From: Algoriphagus sp. Y33
GTDB lineage: Bacteria > Bacteroidota > Bacteroidia > Cytophagales > Cyclobacteriaceae
Assembly: GCF_014838715.1 (NCBI RefSeq)
Contig: NZ_CP061947.1
Span: forward strand, 248,001 to 312,000
DNA: 64,000 nt
Direction of reading: 5' to 3'
Under the pieces are notes generated by a model. The model was not told the origin of the DNA. It saw only the letters and a list, made by a program, of their open reading frames with translations, and ran no database searches. Positions 28,043 to 35,852 of the stretch are shown one piece after another (within the stretch, counting starts at the first letter, position 1; each line of letters begins with the position of its first letter). The translations under genes and the position numbers were made by a program.

Positions 28043-30172
28043 ATGGAAAGCTATAACAGTGTCAAGGAGTTGGTGATTGATAAATTACCATATGAAGTAA
28101 TATGGTTAGACTCCATAGGTAAAATTGTATATGCTAATGAAACGTTTTGTAAAGTAATGGGGTATGACAAGAAAGAAACTGCCCGGCTTTCGATCTCAGA
28201 TATAAATGTTACGGTGACCCCTGAAAGCTGGAAAAATCATTGGAAGAAAGTTGCCGAAAAAGGAAGTATTAATTTTCCGGCGACACATAAAACTAAAAGT
28301 GGTACATTTTATAATGTAGAAGTTTGTGCTCAGTATTTCATGTATAATGGAGCGAATTTTATATGTGGGATTTTCAAGGAAACATCTGAGTCTAATTTCT
28401 TTAAACACGTAATTGATCATACCGGAGTGATAGGAAGTGTTGGGGGGTGGGAATTTAACTTACAAGATGGATCCATTTTTAGTACTGATTGTGCATTGAA
28501 AATTTTCAATACAAAGAATAAGGAGGACTTAACTCCTTCTAAAATCATACACAGATTTCAAGATTGCTATAGGCTCGAATCCTTACTTGTACAGCTGATT
28601 AAGAAAGCAATTCCTTTTGATGAGATACTTGCTACCAAGGATTCACCACCCAGATATATCAGAGCTATAGGGAAGCCTATTTTGAAAGGAAATGAAGTTT
28701 ATAAAGTGTCCGGAATTTATCAGGATGTTACTGAATTGAAACAAAAGGATATTGATTTAACACTCTATAAAACTATTATTGATAATGCACAGGATTTGAT
28801 TTATGTGTATAATGACAAAGCGGACTTGTTGCATTACAGTGAATCATTAGTTGAAAAATTAGGATTTACTAAACAGGAGTTGGATCAGTTTAATATGTTC
28901 AAGATAGATCCATCGCTTACAACGGGATTTTGGGAAGGGCATTTCAATGAACTTAGGAACAAAGGCTCGCACCGGTTTGAATGGATAATTACCAGAAAAG
29001 ACGGAACGAAGTTTCCCGCTGATATAACAGCAAGTCATTTAAAGTATTATGGTGAAGACTATAGCTGTGCGGTTGTAAGAGATATTACAGCAAGGAAAAA
29101 ACGTGATTTGGAATTATATGAAGCATTAGAAGAAATCAAATCGTTAAAAGAGCGTCTTGAAAATGAGAATGAATATTTACAGGAAGAGATTAGTAAAAAT
29201 TTTAATTTTAACAACATTTTATATAGTAGTGATTCATATAAAAAAGTACTAACTCAGGTGGATCAGGTATCCTCTACCGATACAACGGTACTTATTACGG
29301 GTGAGTCCGGAACAGGGAAGGAGTTGCTGGCAAGTGCTATACATAGCAATAGTAAAAGAAAAACCCGTCCTCTAATTAAAATCAATTGTGCTACTTTACC
29401 TAAGGAACTCATAGAAAGTGAGTTGTTTGGGCATAAAAAGGGTGCCTTTACTGGGGCTGTCGCCAATAAAATGGGAAAGTTTGCCCTTGCGGATGGTGGA
29501 ACAATTTTTCTTGATGAAATAGGGGAATTACCTCTGGAACTTCAACCTAAGCTATTAAGGGTTTTGCAGGAAGGTGAATTTGATGAACTGGGAGGCACAA
29601 AAACAATCAAGGTTGATGTTCGGATTATAGCAGCAACAAACCGGGACCTGAAGGAAATGATGCGGGAGGGTCTTTTTAGAGAGGATCTTTATTACCGTTT
29701 GAACGTTTTTCCAATCTATAATATCCCTCTCCGGGCCAGAAAAGATGATATACCTTTATTGGCCCAGTTTTTCTTGGAAAAATATTCTACAAAAGCCGGA
29801 AAATCCTTTAAGCGTTTAGCTACAAAAACGATTGAATATTTAATGAACTATGATTTTCCGGGGAATATCAGGGAACTGGAAAATTTGATCGAACGGGCGG
29901 TAATAGTGGAGAATGGATCAACCTTGGGGCCGGGGAGTTGGATCCCTAAAAATGAAATTTCAGCCTTTAAAAATGATTTTCGTCCTTTTGAGGTTAAGCA
30001 AAAAGAATATATCATTGAAGTGCTTGAACATACAAATTGGCGCATCAGCGGACCAAACGGTGCCGCTGCAATTTTAGAGATGAAGGACAAAACGCTATTT
30101 GCAAAAATGAAGAGATTGGGTATTGAGAAGCAGGTTGGTCTGAAATCTTTAAGCAATCATAGAAATAATTAG
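28043..30172 (+). CDS. PAS-type sigma-54 enhancer-binding protein (paralogue 2)
   Basis: 709 residues, same architecture as the gene at 16667: three PAS-type domains, coiled coil ([17 protein letters not shown]), AAA+ domain with [14 protein letters not shown] and FLDEIGE, and the Fis-like helix-turn-helix ([21 protein letters not shown]). The AAA+ and DNA-binding halves are nearly identical between the paralogues, so they may bind the same enhancers, while the PAS halves differ more and may read different ligands. It is the regulator closest to the four sigma-54 promoters downstream. Confidence 0.95.
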   Translation: MESYNSVKELVIDKLPYEVIWLDSIGKIVYANETFCKVMGYDKKETARLSISDINVTVTPESWKNHWKKVAEKGSINFPATHKTKSGTFYNVEVCAQYFMYNGANFICGIFKETSESNFFKHVIDHTGVIGSVGGWEFNLQDGSIFSTDCALKIFNTKNKEDLTPSKIIHRFQDCYRLESLLVQLIKKAIPFDEILATKDSPPRYIRAIGKPILKGNEVYKVSGIYQDVTELKQKDIDLTLYKTIIDNAQDLIYVYNDKADLLHYSESLVEKLGFTKQELDQFNMFKIDPSLTTGFWEGHFNELRNKGSHRFEWIITRKDGTKFPADITASHLKYYGEDYSCAVVRDITARKKRDLELYEALEEIKSLKERLENENEYLQEEISKNFNFNNILYSSDSYKKVLTQVDQVSSTDTTVLITGESGTGKELLASAIHSNSKRKTRPLIKINCATLPKELIESELFGHKKGAFTGAVANKMGKFALADGGTIFLDEIGELPLELQPKLLRVLQEGEFDELGGTKTIKVDVRIIAATNRDLKEMMREGLFREDLYYRLNVFPIYNIPLRARKDDIPLLAQFFLEKYSTKAGKSFKRLATKTIEYLMNYDFPGNIRELENLIERAVIVENGSTLGPGSWIPKNEISAFKNDFRPFEVKQKEYIIEVLEHTNWRISGPNGAAAILEMKDKTLFAKMKRLGIEKQVGLKSLSNHRNN

Positions 30173-30192
30173 GGAGACTAATTAAATTTTGT

Positions 30193-30340
30193 GATTATCC
30201 GTAATGATGCCTGTAGCCATGTTTCCCTTGTTTTACTGGACGGAAGACCCGCCTCGGCGGCCAGGCCGAAGTGGCCTCTCCGATAGTGTTTTCCGGATAT
30301 TATGACACCTTTCTTCCGTTACTGGCAGAAAAGCGGATAT
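30193..30340. repeat. F2 repeat, copy 1 (MITE-like)
   Basis: Imperfect terminal inverted repeats: GATTATCCGTAATGATGCC at the left and ACTGGCAGAAAAGCGGATAT at the right. A GC-rich centre (CCGCCTCGGCGGCCAGGC, then CGAAGTGGC) forms further hairpins. A second copy lies at 54521-54660. No open frame. Confidence 0.7.
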
Positions 30341-30427
30341 ACATATTAAATTTCTTTTTTTTATCTATTTGGAAATTCGTGTGAAGGTTTACAATTGAAG
30401 CTATTTCAAATTTTATTAAATCCGGAC

Positions 30428-30579
30428 TATGCATTAGGATTCGTAGCGAGGGTTCAAACTGCAAGAAAATCAGTCACTTTGGAGATCGAGTCGTAGCACC
30501 GCTACGGTGAGAGCGAAAAGTGAAGCATAGCGACTGATTTTGAGGCGGTTTGAAGCCGTAGTAGATTTGCTAATGCATA
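30428..30579. repeat. 152-bp inverted-repeat element
   Basis: Bounded by TATGCATTAG and its complement CTAATGCATA. Inside, GTTCAAACTGC pairs with GCGGTTTGAA, AAAATCAGTC with GACTGATTTT, and a CGTAGC-ACC-GCTACG hairpin lies at the apex. It could fold into one long cruciform. Likely a dispersed palindromic element; one copy in this window. Confidence 0.7.
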
Positions 30580-30827
30580 ATGCGGGTTAAACTTTTCAGT
30601 CTCCATCCGGAATATTCTACACCGAATAGTATAGCAATGAATCCGGTGATTCACCAGTTGAAACCTTGATACGGTTCAGCTTTTTTTTATTCAATTTTCA
30701 TGTTTTCTGTACATACAATAAGTTAAAGTATCAGGATATTCGCTTTATTCCATATAAGAAAACCCATCTTTATGAGAGAATATGCCAGTTATCCTACTTA
30801 TTACATTTTACAAAATTTGCCTTCAAA

Positions 30828-30870
30828 AATCTAAATGTTTAGCAAATTTGCTAAGGAAGATCTTTAGATT
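30828..30870. repeat. nested palindromes
   Basis: The perfect 16-bp palindrome TTAGCAAATTTGCTAA (30839-30854) lies inside an outer perfect 8-bp inverted repeat, AATCTAAA (30828-30835) and TTTAGATT (30863-30870). Could be an operator or a hairpin. Confidence 0.6.
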
Positions 30871-31001
30871 ACACTGGATAACGGATCTCTATTACAGTGT
30901 TTGTAATTTGCTTATTTTTCGATTTTAAGTCAGGTTGTTTATTTTTTTTGAAAATTATTAGTTGAGTATAGTAAGAAGATCAATCCGAACTTTTGATAGA
31001 G

Positions 31002-31037
31002 TTTCTTAAATAGTAGAAATCTCTTAAATAGTAGAAT
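31002..31037. promoter_or_regulatory. tandem enhancer (UAS) of sigma-54 promoter P1
   Basis: Two abutting 18-bp sites: TTTCTTAAATAGTAGAAA (31002-31019) and TCTCTTAAATAGTAGAAT (31020-31037). The first base lies 91 bp before the promoter GG, against 90 bp at the other three promoters. Confidence 0.8.
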
Positions 31038-31091
31038 TTAATAAGTGAAAAATTTATTTATAAAATACTGATAATCAGATAATAATGATCA

Positions 31092-31107
31092 TGGCATAGC
31101 AATTGTA
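31092..31107 (+). promoter_or_regulatory. sigma-54 promoter P1
   Basis: TGGCATAGCAATTGTA: -24 GG and -12 GT separated by 10 bp, as required by sigma-54. YTGA (31068-31071) starts 25 bp upstream of the GG. Points to the gene at 31499. Confidence 0.78.
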
Positions 31108-31498
31108 AATTGTATTTTACAAATAGATTATTATATATTTAAAATTGGTTTATTCCCATCTCTTTCGGGAGTTGTTTCATGGACATAAGAGCTACCATAT
31201 TTGTCCATATTCTGATTTGGTTAAAAGGCTGCTGTGCGTTTTCAGGAAGAGGTTCTGAGTGAAGAGACATTTAAATCAGGTGTGTTTTTATCCGGTATAC
31301 TCAAACTAAATAATAATGGCGGTTCTACCGTTTCAGAGTTTATGTCAATACTGTTGTTTTCCAATGTTTGATTGCTAAAAGAGTTAGTGATCACATTGAA
31401 TAAGAAATTACTCCAAAACTGAGCAAATCATATAAAATAAAGATTTGCCTAATTTATAATATAGGTTTTAAGCTAATTACCTAAAAATAAATATAAAC

Positions 31499-32179
31499 AT
31501 GCCTAATAAACTATTTTCAATTCGCCCCTCCATGAGATGGCTGTTGTTTGCTGTTAAATCTATAACATTGCTTTGGATGCATTCCACCGCGATTGCACAG
31601 GATCGCGAAATCCCGGTTGAAGTGTTGGCAGGAAATCGCGCTTTTGCCCACCAGATGTATATGACTAAGTATATGGATTCAACCAGTCGGTTTGGTTATT
31701 TCGGATATCTTAGATATGAAGCTCCATACTCCGATCGGCAGAAAAGCAGCTTTCTCGGCCAGTCATTATTTTTTTATGATGTAGCCGAGGGGGTTAGTGC
31801 AGGAGGGGGTGGTTACATAACAAATGATGGATTTGTGCCCCAACTCGCCTTAGCCTATGGACGCGATATTGGAGATCTTTACTTTTTGGTTTTTGGCTCG
31901 TTTGAGCCTATTAAATCGCCTAATAGCGAAATCTGGATGCTCATCACTTACGGCCCGCCATTGAATGAGAGTGGAAGCTGGAGATTATTTTCCCAATTGA
32001 TGGGTTCTTATAATTTTAACTACAAAAACAATCTCAAATACAATTTTGCCAATCAATACCTACGACTAGGGCTAAGTTATAATGATTGGCAATTTGGCTT
32101 GGCTACTGATTTGATCCAGGAAAATGCAGTAGGTTTGCTGCCCACAAACACAGGTTTGTTTTTAAGACGATTGCTGTGA
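31499..32179 (+). CDS. beta-rich envelope protein of unknown function
   Basis: 226 residues with an N-terminal signal region (LLFAVKSITLLWMHSTAIAQ, cleavage likely after AIAQ) and alternating hydrophobic/polar strands rich in Tyr, Phe, Trp and Gly (FGYFGYLRYEAPY, GVSAGGGGYITNDG, YLRLGLSYNDWQFGLATDLI), suggesting a small outer-membrane barrel or periplasmic beta protein. I do not recognise a named family. It is the first gene downstream of sigma-54 promoter P1, with a 390-bp leader, so it is probably induced by the enhancer-binding proteins encoded nearby. Confidence 0.75.
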   Translation: MPNKLFSIRPSMRWLLFAVKSITLLWMHSTAIAQDREIPVEVLAGNRAFAHQMYMTKYMDSTSRFGYFGYLRYEAPYSDRQKSSFLGQSLFFYDVAEGVSAGGGGYITNDGFVPQLALAYGRDIGDLYFLVFGSFEPIKSPNSEIWMLITYGPPLNESGSWRLFSQLMGSYNFNYKNNLKYNFANQYLRLGLSYNDWQFGLATDLIQENAVGLLPTNTGLFLRRLL

Positions 32180-32476
32180 TTAGGATTCATTTTCCAAATT
32201 TAAAAATTGCGTTATCTCACTACACTTGCCCAATACCATTTCTCTAAGGTCGTTACCATGATCTGGGTAGCAATAATGACCAAATACAAACCGAAGATCA
32301 GAAATATTTTGACTGCTACGAGCAAAATCAGTGTACATATTATAAATGGAATCTACAATCAATCCAATATTTAAGGAAGTACATAAAGGAAAACTGGATA
32401 ATTATCCTTAGTAAATTTGTACCGCTGTTTTTTTGTATAAAAGCACAAAGCAGATTGTTCGGTCTGCTTATTCAAT

Positions 32477-32566
32477 AGAAATCGAGCATGACACAAGCGA
32501 CACAGAGAGTGATAATTGTAAGTCCGGCGAGATTCCATATGACCTATAGGAAAAAAAATTAAACAT
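32477..32566 (+). repeat. R element copy 2a
   Basis: Begins at GAAATCGAGCATG and has GCGAGATTCCATATGACC. Core (GTGATAATTG) and tail are degenerate. It joins directly to copy 2b: its final ATG position is the first base of the next unit. Confidence 0.75.
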
Positions 32567-32658
32567 ATGAAATCGAGCATGTCGAGAGCGACACACACTG
32601 GGATGATTATAAGCCATGCGAGATTCCATATGACCATTGAAAATCAAATTATAAACAG
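32567..32658 (+). repeat. R element copy 2b
   Basis: A near-consensus copy: ATGAAATCGAGCATG, hairpin GTCG-AGAG-CGAC, core GGGATGATTAT, 3' arm CATGCGAGATTCCATATG, tail AAATCAAATTATAAACAG and then ATG at 32659. Confidence 0.85.
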
Positions 32659-32721
32659 ATGAAAAGTATGATTTTAATATATTCACTCACCCTCAATCCT
32701 GAATGTAACTTATGTATGTAA
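32659..32721 (+). CDS. possible 20-residue leader peptide
   Basis: The ATG supplied by R element 2b opens a 20-codon frame (MKSMILIYSLTLNPECNLCM) whose stop overlaps the bestrophin start by 10 bp. That layout would suit translational coupling, but a frame this short can occur by chance. Confidence 0.3.
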   Translation: MKSMILIYSLTLNPECNLCM

Positions 32722-33710
32722 AACGATATTTGTCTCCCCTCATAGTCTACTATTACTCATGGCGAATGGTCTTATTTTCACTTTTTACGAGTCTTATAGC
32801 TATTTTTGCCTATTCATATTTAAGTTGGAAATGGGTTGCAATTCCTTGGCTGCCAGTGTCCTTGGTAGGGACGGCTACAGCTTTTTTTGTTGGCTTTAAA
32901 AACAATCAATCCTATGACCGGAGTTGGGAAGCGCGTAAGATATGGGGTAGCATAACCAACCATAGCAGATCATTTGGGGCAGCACTGAAGGCTTACCACT
33001 TTAAGAACGATCTAATAGGCAATGATTTGGATGAAAATATCCGGATTATCATTTACAGACATATTGCCTGGCTGTATGCTTTGAAAAATGCCATGTGGCA
33101 GCGCACAAGCTGGGAACATAAAGATCGTGCGAGCAAAAGGCAGCGCAATACTCTGCAAAGTTCGCAGCCCCCATGCCAGGTTGATATCGAAAAGTATCTT
33201 GCTGCTGATGAGCATATTGCTCTGAAAGGTAAGAAAAATCTATCTACACAAATTTTAGATAAACAGTCTCAGCATCTTGCCAGGTTGCGACAGGCGGGTA
33301 AGCTGGATACTTTCCAGCATATTGCGTTACAAAACTTAATTAGCAACCTATATGACGAACAAGGAAAGAGTGAGCGAATTAAAAACACGCCTTTTCCGCG
33401 CCAGTATGCGACCACTTCAAACCTATTCATTATCGTCTTCATGACATTACTGCCTTTTGGATTGCTGCCACAGTTCGTAGATCTTGGAGAGGAGTACAAG
33501 TTCTTGATGATTCCTTTGAATATGATCGTTTCTTGGGTTTTTATGTTCATGGAATACGTAGGTGACATTAGCGAAAATCCTTTTGAAGGACTGCTAAACG
33601 ACATACCCGTCGGAACTATAGTCCGTAACATTGAAATTGATTTAATTGACATGCTAGATGATGAGCAGGTTCCGGAAAAAATTCAGCCATTTTTTGGTGC
33701 GCTGTTCTGA
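32712..33710 (+). CDS. bestrophin family anion channel
   Basis: 332 residues matching the bacterial bestrophin/UPF0187 family: N-terminal membrane helices (VLFSLFTSLIAIFAYSYLSW; LPVSLVGTATAFFVGFKNN), the SYDRSWEARKIWGSITNHSR signature after helix 2, a long cytoplasmic helical region, and two further helices (NLFIIVFMTLLPFGLLPQFV, MIVSWVFMFMEYVGDISENPF). Members form pentameric chloride-type channels in the inner membrane. It follows R element 2b and a short possible leader frame. It may be in the P1 transcript, as no terminator is obvious between. Confidence 0.9.
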   Translation: MYVKRYLSPLIVYYYSWRMVLFSLFTSLIAIFAYSYLSWKWVAIPWLPVSLVGTATAFFVGFKNNQSYDRSWEARKIWGSITNHSRSFGAALKAYHFKNDLIGNDLDENIRIIIYRHIAWLYALKNAMWQRTSWEHKDRASKRQRNTLQSSQPPCQVDIEKYLAADEHIALKGKKNLSTQILDKQSQHLARLRQAGKLDTFQHIALQNLISNLYDEQGKSERIKNTPFPRQYATTSNLFIIVFMTLLPFGLLPQFVDLGEEYKFLMIPLNMIVSWVFMFMEYVGDISENPFEGLLNDIPVGTIVRNIEIDLIDMLDDEQVPEKIQPFFGALF

Positions 33711-33866
33711 AAATTAATTACACCCTCTCCCTAATTTTCACTTCATCTTCACGGTAAGCTTAATGAGGTGCTGAGTGTTTCAGCTCTCATTGCAAACAAA
33801 TTCCACATCAAGACCAATGTTTGTTTTACTGAGGATACTGTATAAAATGAATAAGGAGGGATAGAA

Positions 33867-33902
33867 CTTCTTAAATATGAGAAATTTATTGTATAATAGA
33901 AT
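33867..33902. promoter_or_regulatory. tandem enhancer (UAS) of sigma-54 promoter P2
   Basis: CTTCTTAAATATGAGAAA (33867-33884) followed directly by the degenerate TTTATTGTATAATAGAAT (33885-33902), which keeps the right half TAGAAT. First base 90 bp before the promoter GG. Confidence 0.78.
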
Positions 33903-33955
33903 TTATTCATTGTAAAGTATGTTATATATAATTGATTGTCAGTAATTTAAATAAA

Positions 33956-33971
33956 TGGCACTATTATCGTA
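33956..33971 (+). promoter_or_regulatory. sigma-54 promoter P2
   Basis: TGGCACTATTATCGTA: GG-N10-GT. TTGA (33932-33935) starts 25 bp upstream of the GG. Points to the small frame at 34229 and the MDR gene at 34591. Confidence 0.75.
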
Positions 33972-34228
33972 AGGATGGTTTTGGATTATATTAGATGAAT
34001 GTCTTATTGAGATAAAATGGATAGTTTAGTTGATTTATGGTTTGGGTTTTCTCATTAATCAATCTCATTAGTAACTTGTAAGTTCTTGTAATCCTGGTAT
34101 ATGAATTTTCATTAATATTTAAGTAGGTTGATCTATTATCTTGAATTTACACATTTAAATACACACTTCAGTATTATTGTGTAATTTCATCTATGTTAAA
34201 CTAAATAATTGATCAAAACTGTAAAACG

Positions 34229-34369
34229 ATGAAGCATAATCCGAAATCTGCACTTGATGGTCAACGTTGCGTGGAACTGAGTATTGTTGTGCTATTAATA
34301 TCATCAATTATGAGAGAATCAAACATTGTAATAAAAGCTATTTTCTTTACTGTAAAAAATCAATCATAA
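34229..34369 (+). CDS. possible 46-residue small protein
   Basis: ATG at 34229 to TAA at 34367-34369, 46 residues, with a hydrophobic centre (VELSIVVLLISSIM) that could span a membrane once. It lies 260 bp downstream of promoter P2, about the same distance that separates P3 and P4 from their first genes. It starts after a leader motif (CTTCAGTATT) that also occurs before the gene driven by P3. No family recognised. Confidence 0.4.
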   Translation: MKHNPKSALDGQRCVELSIVVLLISSIMRESNIVIKAIFFTVKNQS

Positions 34370-34373
34370 TCAT

Positions 34374-34497
34374 ATGAAATCGAGCCTGCCTACCGTCCTC
34401 TAGGCAGGCATGGTTAAGTACATACGGGAACTCACAGAGGGAAGATTATCCCATATACGAGATTCCAGGTGACCGCTAAAAATCAAATTATAATCAC
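34374..34497 (+). repeat. R element copy 3a
   Basis: ATGAAATCGAGC, then an inserted GC hairpin (CTGCCTACC ... CTAGGCAGG), core GGAAGATTATCCC, 3' arm TACGAGATTCCAGGTGACC, tail AAATCAAATTATAATCAC. Its last ATG starts copy 3b. Confidence 0.82.
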
Positions 34498-34590
34498 ATG
34501 AAATCAAGCATGACGGAAAACGTCACACACTAGGATGATTATCAACCATGCGAGATTCCATCTGACCTTTTAAAAACAAATTACAAACAG
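34498..34590 (+). repeat. R element copy 3b, leader of the MDR gene
   Basis: ATGAAATCAAGCATG, hairpin GACG-GAAAA-CGTC, core AGGATGATTAT, 3' arm CATGCGAGATTCCATCTGACC, tail ACAAATTACAAACAG. The next three bases are the ATG of the oxidoreductase gene. Confidence 0.85.
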
Positions 34591-35532
34591 ATGAAAACAA
34601 TTATTGTAGAACAACCTGGAGATGTAAATCAACTGATTTACAATGAAATTGAAAAGCCCGCTGCTTCTGCCAATGAAGTATTGATCAAAGTGAAATCGAT
34701 TAGTGTCAATCCGGTAGATATAAAAACACGTACCGGTCAAGGCGTTTATGGGCGGATAAAAACAGAAAGTCCGCTGATCCTTGGGTGGGACATTGCAGGT
34801 GTGGTAGAAAGTGTAGGTGCGGCAGTTTCCAAATTTAAGATAGGTGACGAAGTTTTTGGAATGGTGAATTTTCCCGGTCACGGTAAAGCGTATGCCGAAT
34901 ATATAGTGGCACCCGAAAACCAACTGGCTCTTAAACCGGAAAATGTCTCATTTGAAGAAGCCGCTGCAAGTACCTTAGCTGCCTTAACCGCTTGGCAAGC
35001 ATTGGTTAAAAATGCAAAAGTAAAAGCCGGGCAAAAAGTACTGATACATGCAGCTGCCGGTGGGGTAGGCCATTTTGCTGTACAGATTGGAAAATACCTA
35101 GGCGCAGAAGTTACCGGAACTTCGTCTGCAAAGAACAGAGATTTTGTTTTGGGTCTGGGTGCAGATGCACATTTAGACTACCATAATTATGATTGGGGAA
35201 ACCATCCGGAAGAATTTGATTTTGTATTGGATACTATTGGAGGGGATAACATCGATCACTCTATTTTGGTCACTAAAAAAGGAGGAAGCGTTATCAGTAT
35301 CCCAACCACCTTAAACGAGGCAGTTAGCGAAAAAGCAAAGATAAAAGGAGTAAATGGCTATTTCTTCCTTGTACAATCTGATGGTGAGGATATGAAACAA
35401 ATTGCCTTATTATTGGAAAAAGGCCATATAAAAGCATCAGTAGAACAGATATTTCCATTCTCCGAGATGAAACAGGCTCATTTGCAGCTAGAAACAGGCA
35501 GAACAGTAGGGAAAATAGTGGTGAAGGTGTAG
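34591..35532 (+). CDS. NADP-dependent quinone/alcohol oxidoreductase (MDR superfamily)
   Basis: 313 residues of the zinc-independent medium-chain dehydrogenase/reductase type (quinone oxidoreductase-like). A GroES-like N-terminal domain (VLIKVKSISVNPVDIKTRTG; LGWDIAGVVESVG) is followed by a Rossmann domain with AAAGGVGHFAVQIGKYLGAE and GLGADAHLDY. The zinc-binding cysteines of true alcohol dehydrogenases are absent. Such enzymes reduce quinones and enones with NADPH in the cytoplasm, protecting from electrophiles. Its ATG is exactly the end of R element 3b, and the only recognised promoter upstream is sigma-54 P2, 620 bp away. Confidence 0.93.
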   Translation: MKTIIVEQPGDVNQLIYNEIEKPAASANEVLIKVKSISVNPVDIKTRTGQGVYGRIKTESPLILGWDIAGVVESVGAAVSKFKIGDEVFGMVNFPGHGKAYAEYIVAPENQLALKPENVSFEEAAASTLAALTAWQALVKNAKVKAGQKVLIHAAAGGVGHFAVQIGKYLGAEVTGTSSAKNRDFVLGLGADAHLDYHNYDWGNHPEEFDFVLDTIGGDNIDHSILVTKKGGSVISIPTTLNEAVSEKAKIKGVNGYFFLVQSDGEDMKQIALLLEKGHIKASVEQIFPFSEMKQAHLQLETGRTVGKIVVKV

Positions 35533-35601
35533 TTGGAATTGGGCTAAACTATTGTATCACTTTACGCTTGTATTAATGTAAAAGTAGATAGCGTAAGCCA
35601 G

Positions 35602-35646
35602 GCTGTTGGCGATAGGTCCCAGTTGGGAGAGGTCTTCGCCGACAGC
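35602..35646. repeat. stem-loop with GCTGTTGGCGA / TCGCCGACAGC arms
   Basis: GCTGTTGGCGA pairs with TCGCCGACAGC and inner AGGTC with GACCT-like bases around an AGTTGGGAG loop. Followed at once by the hairpin AACTTCGTGAAGTT. May act as the terminator of the MDR transcript, although no T-run follows. Confidence 0.5.
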
Positions 35647-35706
35647 AATTATCAACTTCGTGAAGTTGCTATTACAAGCGGTTGGAATTATTTTTTCAAC
35701 TTGTAT

Positions 35707-35827
35707 AGTGTTAACCAAAACCTGTCAGGTTTACACCACGGGTTTTTGATAAATAAGTAGGTTATTGCAGTTCTAATAGCGAAACCTGACAGGTTTGTCC
35801 AGTACTTTTTACACTTAACATAACACT
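35707..35827. repeat. MITE-like element with AACCTGTCAGGTT palindromes
   Basis: Flanked by AGTGTTA and its complement TAACACT. It contains AAACCTGTCAGGTTT (35718-35732) and AAACCTGACAGGTTT (35782-35796), two copies of one palindrome that are reverse complements of each other. Confidence 0.65.
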
Positions 35828-35852
35828 AGTAACAAAATTAAATCCAAGTAAT

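Larger units (their letters stand above)
30173..31498. other. intergenic, about 1.3 kb, repeats then a sigma-54 control region
   Basis: No gene seen. It holds an F2 repeat (30193-30340), a large inverted repeat (30428-30579), nested palindromes (30828-30870), and the enhancer and promoter P1 (31002-31107). The remaining 390 bp form a long leader for the gene at 31499. Confidence 0.6.
32180..32711. other. intergenic, about 530 bp, with two R elements
   Basis: The first 290 bp show no gene. R elements 2a and 2b lie in tandem at 32477-32658 and are followed by a 20-codon frame that overlaps the bestrophin start. Confidence 0.5.
33711..34590. other. intergenic, about 880 bp: sigma-54 region, small ORF, two R elements
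   Basis: Holds the enhancer and promoter P2 (33867-33971), a 46-codon frame at 34229, and R elements 3a and 3b immediately before the MDR gene. Confidence 0.6.
35533..35852. other. intergenic, 320 bp, almost entirely inverted repeats
   Basis: Consists of a hairpin region (35602-35646, then AACTTCGTGAAGTT at 35654-35667) and a second element (35707-35827). No gene. Confidence 0.55.

Noticed and set aside
30440..30470. tRNA-like GGTTCAAAC sequence
   Set aside because: Looks like a T-loop, but it lies in a large inverted repeat with no acceptor stem, anticodon arm or CCA context.
32371..32686. Minus-strand frames whose peptides share HMESR...YNHPS...CR.RHARF
   Set aside because: The same peptide recurs at 37653-37940 and in part at 63045-63230 because it is the reverse complement of R elements. 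The similarity reflects the repeat, not a gene family.
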